Assembly (NCBI GenBank): GCA_034440635.1
Contig: JAOTON010000386.1
Span: 1,901,001-1,965,000, forward strand
Source: Lepas anatifera
Taxonomy: Eukaryota > Arthropoda > Thecostraca > Lepadidae
Length of the DNA stretch: 64,000 nt
Reading direction: 5' to 3'
The translations under genes and the position numbers were made by a program. Positions 57,646 to 64,000 of this stretch are shown here, piece by piece. The notes under the pieces were generated by a model. That model had not been told where the DNA came from. It saw only the letters and a program-made list of their open reading frames with translations, and did no database searches. Each line of letters begins with the position of its first letter. Position 1 is the stretch's first letter.

Positions 57646-60545
57646 AACCACTTGCGTCACGCACCTGGCACTTTTGCGACATGTCAGTGTATTTTGGAGG
57701 ATGGGAACCGTCCAGCTTTGTCCTGCTGGTGTTCAATTTTTTTGCATGGCACGTGCGGTGATTCCTCATCGACTTAGCATGGGGAAAGTCTATTTTAACG
57801 CTGATAATTGTGACATGAGGGTAAAAATAATGACTACACCATGACATCCTGGCAGAGCCTTCCTAAACTGGGTACCGCAAGTTGCTTCGTCAGTTGGCTA
57901 TGCAGTGGACGCCCAATCAGGTGCTCACGTGACGTGGGCGGTCAAGGGGCACTTCCTCTTGAGCGTGGGTAAGGGTCCAAAACACGGCTGGAGATCCCTT
58001 CTCGATCCAGGGAGGGGGTCCGTGGTGGGTTAACGCTGGCACGGCAGTACAAGCCCTATACAAAGCCTATGGGAGACCCAAAGAACGGTGGGCCCTGACC
58101 CCCAGCCCCTCCCCCCGGGATTTCCATCCATGGTCCAAAATAATTTTTTAACATTTCTCCTAAAGTAGACGTTGTAGTGATATTGAACCGGCATACCTTG
58201 AAGTAGCTCATAAATCCACGTGATTCTGGATTTTTTTGGAGAAGTTCTTCTTCTGAGGAAACATCTTAATACACCAAAATCCGGAATCCGGCAAATTAAC
58301 CTACCGAAAATGGTGCATGTATCTCAGAAACTTATGAAGTGCCTCAGCGATTATCTGTGAGCCAAAGTTGGCCTATGCACCCTCTACGAAGAAGAGAAGA
58401 TCCCCAATGTATTTACCATCGCTACAAAGAAGAGCATCAATGTTGTGTTCCTGGCCGTTTTGTGGAGTTTGTTTGGGGGGACTTACTTTTTTAATATGGT
58501 GGGCTTTTTGAGCCGCGTACCTCGGGTATGTCGCACGGGCTGGCCACGAGGCTGCTATAGACAGGGCATTGCCAATTTTCGGGATTCACGATTTTTCAAC
58601 CACACCTCTAGAACAAACGGTTATAAGGTGACGGCATAAACACTGCGCCGTGTCCAACACTTGAACACAACTTTTTTGTATTCATACACTGCCACTAAAG
58701 ATGGCATTATGGAAATTCAGGCGAAAAGATTGGACAGAATTTTAACTGTTCTTGCAAACACAAGCATAATGCCGTGTTTGCATTGGTTTTGTTCGGCCGA
58801 ATACTATACGTGCGAAAAGACCAGAAAACATATCTGATTATGTACTTTTATTTTCTCCTTATGTGCATTGGCTTTAAATGTATGGATACCATAATGATGT
58901 CATTACAAATTTATACGTTTTAGCCTGAAAAAATTGTTTTAACATCTAAGTCAATAAAGCAATAGAGTCTTACAATAAATTAAGTCAATTAAGTAAATTC
59001 AACAATTAAATCTTACGCTAAATTAAAATCAATGCGTTTTCATGGGGTGCTTCGATTTCAAGATACGGAAGGAAACCTGCTTTCGAGCTCTTTGAAACGC
59101 TAGGCAATTTTAAGGTTAGACTACACTTAAATTCCAATCTATTCGAGCCTCGATGAAGCTAATCTATTCCGCGACACGCCCCCTTGAGTGGGCTATAGGC
59201 CCAGTTAAGGGGCAAAGCCCCCGCTCCTACAACCTGGCCGTGCGTAGCGTAGCCTAATTCTGGTTTGATGTATCTCTGCTTTTTCTGGTATGTCGTAAAA
59301 CTGAAATTTTCGTCTCCACCTTAGCTGGAACACTCATTGATCTCTAGTGTTTAAAATGTTTTTTGGGAGCGATTAATGTGGACTATCTAACGTAGTTTTC
59401 TGCTTTTTTGCTACATAGCATGGTCTTTAAAACCATAAGAGGGAAGGGCGAGGGGGTTTCAAGTCTTTCCTATCGACCAAAGAAGGTGACCCAGAGCCCA
59501 GACCTACGCGGGCTTAGGTAAGATGTCATGTTTTTGTATAGCTGTTTTGTATGTGGATACATAATAATATTCAACACAGCTTAGCAAACACATTTTAGCA
59601 ATCTCTCAGAAATCCAATTTAACAACTTCGAGGTTTTGTGTTGTCACCTGAATTTTTCTGATTTCTAAAAATAGAATATCCGTAGACAGTACTACTTAGC
59701 AATGGCCGTGGTAGTTTCCTTTGTGGAAAGTTTCGGCGTCTGACGCCTTGGCCGCCGTGCGGCGCTCTGATTTGGAGTCCTCGTTAAGGTCTGCAGCCGG
59801 GTGCTTTGGCTCCAATTGCCCATGCCTTTTGTACCTGCCTGAATTGCCTCTGCCTAGAGCCATCTGGGTGCTTTGTCATGCCCGGGTCATTACCGGTATT
59901 TTGCTCTCGCTGAGGCCCTAAACTTCTCAACTCTTTATACGCTGCGTATTTTGCTAATTGGAAAGCCATGCCCTATGGTATGCGTGCCAAAGTTGTTCCA
60001 AGTCTTCAATCTTCGGCTCGCTAAGCACCTGAATGCAAAATACATCAGCATTAGAAAAGTGTTGGCGCTCACGGTAGCATTTTTCGGTCAGTTGCTATCA
60101 AGGCGCTCAGTGGAGAGGGCGTAACTTCATCAGGCAGTTGAAGGGGGTCCCTAATGCCACCCTTCTCGATATTTTTAGACCCTATAGGATTAGAAATCAC
60201 CCTTTTGGGGATTTGTGGGAGCTATGGTCATGTCCGTTAAAGTCACTTTTCATCGAACTAAATCAATATTTTCTACATCAAATGATGTCATTAAGGTCAA
60301 ATTTTTGCAATGATGATGACCTATTGGGAAATAATTTGACAATGCAGGAAACGTCAGGAATACACTAAACGCCGACTTAGTTTATACAGGGAAGATCCCA
60401 AATACAAGGACGTCGGACATTTTTAGGTCAAAGCCATTGAAGGTCAAGGTCATTGACCTATGACGTAACAATCTTAAATGTTTCCATAATGTACACTTAA
60501 GAAGCTGTTGGGTGGAAAATGAGGGTTAACCTTGACTCATGACTT
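57646..60545. other. No recognised feature
   Basis: Almost 3 kb without a repeat-family member I can name. Small frames (58445-58639, 59721-59921, 59873-60124) lack recognisable domains. A short CGCCCCCTTGAGTGGGC to GGGGCAAAGCCCCCGC stretch near 59176-59223 could be a worn element end. Confidence 0.35.
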
Positions 60546-61389
60546 TTAACACGCGCATTGACGGGGGACGGGTAACCGCCCCTCTGTTTTTTCGGAGACA
60601 GCATAAAAACGGCGGCGCGTAGTTTAAAAAAACCGTACTTGGCATACATTTTTTCCCATCACTTTTACAACTTTTTTCAAAATTTTAAGGGTAGGTCATC
60701 TCAGGTCAGGTCACCAGTACAGGTTAAGTGACCTGACCTCAAACAAAGTTTAAGATACCATAAGTCGGAACAGGATGAACTTATCAAATTCAAACTCATA
60801 TCGCATAATGGGGCCACCGATTTCTTTAAAATGTGTTCCGACATTTTGTGTATCAATGACCTAAGGTCAGGTACGAGCCATGACCTCTCCATTGGAAATA
60901 CATGAGAAAATTTATTTAACTGAACTTCTTAGTAACGGATGGTGATAGAGCGTTTATTTTAACTCCATTAGATTTTCCTTGTCCTTGCGGTCCTAATGAT
61001 GTGCTAATTTGACCTTGAACTGACCTCAGGTCAGGTCAAATCCTTGCTTTGACCTAGCAAGGTCATATTATATATCATTCGATTCGGCTTGCTGCAAAGA
61101 TTAATATAGTTCTAATAATTTTGCTCTATCTTTATTTGTTCAGATGTAATGACCAAAACCCTTCATTTACATGTTATCCCTATGACGGCATGTTTTGACC
61201 TCTAGTGACCTGAAATTAGACCTGACAAAAAAATGGTTTAACTATGTTCGATGGAGAAGTGGATGGGCTGCTCAACGCTGTTTACCGTTTTTTGCTACCT
61301 AGCGTGGTTCTCGAGATCTTAGGGGGGAGTACCCGCCCCTACCCTGTTAAAGCGAAGGTGGCTCAGACCCCCGTCAATGCGCGTGTTAA
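60546..61389 (-). mobile_element. Family C TTAA element (complete, 844 bp)
   Basis: TTAA at 60546-60549 and 61386-61389. The left end CACGCGCATTGACGGGGG is single here. On the right, GGTGGCTCAGACCCCCGTCAATGCGCGTG carries the doubled-end arrangement. The interior contains CAGGTCAGGTCACCAG, GACCTAGCAAGGTCA and GAACTGACCTCAGGTCAGGTC clusters. Uninterrupted, so it serves as reference for family C. Confidence 0.87.
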
Positions 61390-61507
61390 ATTGACCGTTG
61401 ACTTCGAAATTGAGCTACGTTAACCATGACGTAATAGCACAATATACGCTCTGGTAAGTCAATTCTGACGTGGATAATGAAAAGCTTAAGATATAAGGAA
61501 TCCAAAT

Positions 61508-61540
61508 ATACTCTGAATGTATTCAGAGTATACTCTGAAT
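61508..61540. repeat. Overlapping palindromes of ATTCAGAGTATACTCTGAAT
   Basis: ATACTCTGAAT and ATTCAGAGTAT pair across a 2-nt gap; the right half extends into the 20-bp palindrome at 61521-61540. Confidence 0.85.
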
Positions 61541-61682
61541 AGCATCTCGATTATAAGGCGTTATGACGTCACTACTCGGGCGGCAATGCAGACACACTCC
61601 CGCGACCGTGCAATTGTGGCGATCGTAACATATATGACTGACTTGTTTGAATGCCTATAGGTAAAAACATATTGACTGATTT

Positions 61683-61995
61683 TTAACATGCGCCCCGCTG
61701 GGGGGGCTAAATTCGCCTCCCCGCCTGGTTTTCCCCAGATAACACAGATAACACAGAAACGAAGAGATGCAGAACAATTAAAATTACAGTACCTTATTCC
61801 TCATTGATTTCACACAAATTCAAGGTCAAGCAACCCAACCTCAAAACGAAAAAATCATGAGTTTAAAGCGGTGCCTAAGGAACATCTGCCAACCGATCAG
61901 TCTCAAACTTTCACAATATAGTGAGGTTGCTAGGGCCTACAACTCTGCTATCTCGGAACTTTCATATTGTTGACCTAAGACGGGGTCAATTTATT
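61683..61995 (-). mobile_element. Family D end fragment
   Basis: TTAA (61683-61686), CATGCGCCCCGCTGGGGG, a worn palindrome, then sequence inverse to 51195-51540 (TAACACAGAAACGAAGAG, TGAGTTTAAAGCGGTGCC, TTGACCTAAGACGGGG). It breaks off near 61995, where a different GC-rich segment begins. Confidence 0.7.
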
Positions 61996-62916
61996 TGGCG
62001 CCGGTGGCGGGTGTAAGAGTCTGAAATCGTTGCTACACCTATATTAGAGCGTTCTCTGCGCGGTAAGGACAGACACTACCGGAGCACCGGCCCAACACCA
62101 CCTCCCCGCTGCCGAGGGGCGCCCGCGGGCACGACCGGCAGGGGCGGACTCAACACGGGCGTTCATAAACCATCACAGCGTGAGAAAGTCAACTTTTTCA
62201 CAGGTCCCAACGGCATTGCGCTAAACCGATCTTTTTCTGGAATTCCCAAAAATTTGAAGGCGGTCTAATTGACCCCTTTCCCTTCCCCTTAGGACGAGAG
62301 TTAAGATTAGGGTGGAATTAAGAGCAGCTTAGCATCAACTCAAAGTATATTATCCATTATCGTGATGGAGTTAATCCGAAGTGACTTCCGCCTGAGCAGG
62401 GGTTGTCCACCTGAAACCCTCACGGCATTGGGTGCTATGAATTGAATAGAAAAACATAAATCCATCGAGGTAAAACGTTAGTATTTGATCTATATCATAT
62501 CAGATTTACATGAACTAGGGCCAGAATTCTCAATATCAGACACGAAAAAAACAGCAGAATGCACACATAAAGAGACGTTCCAGAGTAAATGGGAGCAGAT
62601 GAGCCCATCATTAAAGCTCACTCACGGATGTAGTGCAAAATACAAAATTATGAAGATTCAGGGGTTTAAGCGTTAAGCTCTACTAGTCTCGTCATGTTTG
62701 AATTATAAATCTGTTTGTGTGAGTCTACCTTACATGAATAATACACAGGAAGTCTCCTCGTGAGCGAAAATTTGTGGAAATGCTGATCTTTTTGCGGTGC
62801 ATTTACTGAGATAGAATGTCATAACTGTAGCGCAGAACGTAGCGTTAAAGTGTAGAATAACGTAATGTGGAAGAACTTGGATAGAATAACGGACAATGTG
62901 TTGCGCGTGTTCATTT
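61996..62916. other. No recognised feature; GC-rich patch at about 62040-62170
   Basis: The GC-rich patch contains CGGAGCACCGGCCC and GAGGGGCGCCCGCGGGC but no frame or inverted end I can support. A 63-codon plus frame (62485-62676) has no recognisable domain. Confidence 0.3.
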
Positions 62917-63170
62917 TTAACACGCCCATTGGATGAGGGCTAAAAATCCTTACTGATTTGTTACCACGAAAACCGACAAATCGTTCCCGCAGAAAATCTC
63001 TAGGCGGCCACGTGTGACAGAATCAATGAGTGTGACGATTGGTAAACAAAAATGGTAAAATTCCGCCTATAGACCTTCAAAGTCAGGCCTACATTTTGAA
63101 ATCGCTGCAATTGCATGGTCGCATGTTCATCTGCATTGAAGACCGAGTAGTGACGTCATAAATATAAGAG
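62917..63170 (+). mobile_element. Family B left-end fragment
   Basis: TTAA (62917-62920), CACGCCCATTGGATGAGGG, then GATTGGTAAAC, CCTATAGACCTTCAAAGTCAGGCC and GAAGACCGAGTAGTGACGTCATAAAT, collinear with 44456-44720. It stops before the GGTCA clusters. Confidence 0.65.
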
Positions 63171-63278
63171 CATCTGAAATCCCTACTTTTAGGTGGAAAG
63201 AAAACTCATCTCTCGGAGCTCTAATGCTGCAGAAAAGGACTCCAAAATGTTTTACCTCCCAAAATACAACTTCTGATC

Positions 63279-63736
63279 TTAACGGGAATGTGGCACCTTG
63301 GTCCAATCCTGGAATTTTGTGTAATTAGGCGTACTTCTAGCCGAAAATAATGAAACCCCTCATGATTTCTCTGAAAAATTTACAACAGGCTCAATGTTTT
63401 GATTTTTAAAATACTCCTCTAGGAAAATAAATAAATATCTGCCTGCGGATGATGTCATGATCTGGCAACCACTACCATATTTGAAATGCTTCAAGGGCTT
63501 CGATTGGCTGATGCTCATCGTGACGTCAGCACATGTCGTCACACCAACAGCCATAACAACGGTGATCTGCTGCTAAGGGTACATGAGGGGTACATTGCAG
63601 GTAGGTTTTAGCTTTTTTCTTCGGAAATTTCGAGTTTTAAGACAAATGATATATTGAGTACCGGGTATTCCGACTTGCTTTACAACTTGGCTGTCCCAGA
63701 TATAATCACGTTATGAAGGTGCAACATTCCCTTTTA
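63279..63736 (+). mobile_element. Family F element, copy 4 (near complete)
   Basis: TTAA (63279-63282), CGGGAATGTGGCACCTTGG, full body, and the right end AAGGTGCAACATTCCC followed by TTTTAG (mutated TTAA). It matches the copy at 17628 in inverse orientation. Confidence 0.8.
63502..63528 (+). promoter_or_regulatory. CCAAT box plus CRE inside family F
   Basis: GATTGGCTGAT (inverted CCAAT) is followed 13 bases later by a consensus TGACGTCA. The pair is retained, with small changes, in all four main F copies: at 17835-17860 both motifs are intact, while at 1630-1650 and 12978-13005 the CRE has decayed to TGACGTT and TGACGTG. Promoter function is inference. Confidence 0.4.
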
Positions 63737-64000
63737 GGCGCGGCACCAAATCGCTTCATGGGGAGTATCATTACTTGGATCCGGAGAGGGGGTAGAAAGT
63801 GACCAGGTGAGGATCTGGGGGAGTGAAAAACAGGAGGCATTTCAATATGAAATCACATTTCCTCCATCTTACGGATTTTATAAAAAAAACATATTTTTCT
63901 CAACTCTGGGCCCTGTTTTCTCCTCCAAACATGTATGTGCATGTAAAGAGGCCCAGTTTGTATTCGACACTGAAAGTGTCACTCCAGGCCTGTGCCGAGG
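63737..64000. other. No recognised feature
   Basis: No recognised repeat or frame up to the window end. Confidence 0.4.

Overview
This window looks like repeat-dense nuclear DNA from an animal, most likely an aquatic invertebrate. It has no operon structure, no compact gene array, no rRNA and no free-standing tRNA gene. I see many decayed non-autonomous DNA transposons, a tRNA-derived SINE family, one degenerate L1/Tx1-type LINE fragment, micro- and minisatellites, and two clearly protein-derived relics. I cannot name the species. No intact protein-coding gene is supported. The open frames are short, and most lie inside transposons or tandem repeats.

The dominant component is a set of elements flanked by TTAA, the target duplication typical of piggyBac-type elements. 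I call them families A to D. A lies at 5284, 7719, 26051, 32231, 37033 and 56091. B lies at 44456 and 47667, with pieces at 18083, 48950 and 62917. C lies at 50107 and 60546, with relics at 23350, 31724 and 54400. D lies at 49449, with pieces at 20622 and 61683. Families A to D share a plan: TTAA, a short GC-rich terminal repeat, duplication of that repeat at one end, a GC-rich subterminal palindrome, and an interior crowded with GGTCA motifs. A separate family F (1189, 12759, 17628, 63279), with a related family H, ends in AGGGAATGTGGCACCTT and carries a CCAAT box plus CRE. One element (21324-22350) has a family C left half and a family B right half, and the switch lies at a perfect 24-bp-arm palindrome.

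The second component is hAT-like elements with 8-bp target duplications. The largest assembly (36696-43286) has an exact GCTTCAAT duplication and holds a family A element, a SINE, a GGGGCCC-rich tandem array, and a second hAT-like element (39413-42543, exact TCAGAACA duplication) with its own array. Small hAT-like elements lie at 1381, 17373 and 34606.

Layering gives insertion order. At 49307-51672 a relic reading frame was split by D at a TTAA, C then entered D at a TTAA, and a SINE entered C with a 13-bp duplication. Removing D rejoins the host frame. At 2709-3338 (minus) there is a stop-containing but frame-continuous relic of the C-terminal half of a ubiquitin-specific protease. A LINE relic with endonuclease and reverse-transcriptase signatures occupies 18865-20560. 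The long stretches between these (roughly 9.3-11.5, 14.2-16.0, 24.2-26.0, 27.0-28.6, 45.7-47.7 and 57.6-60.5 kb) show nothing I can identify.
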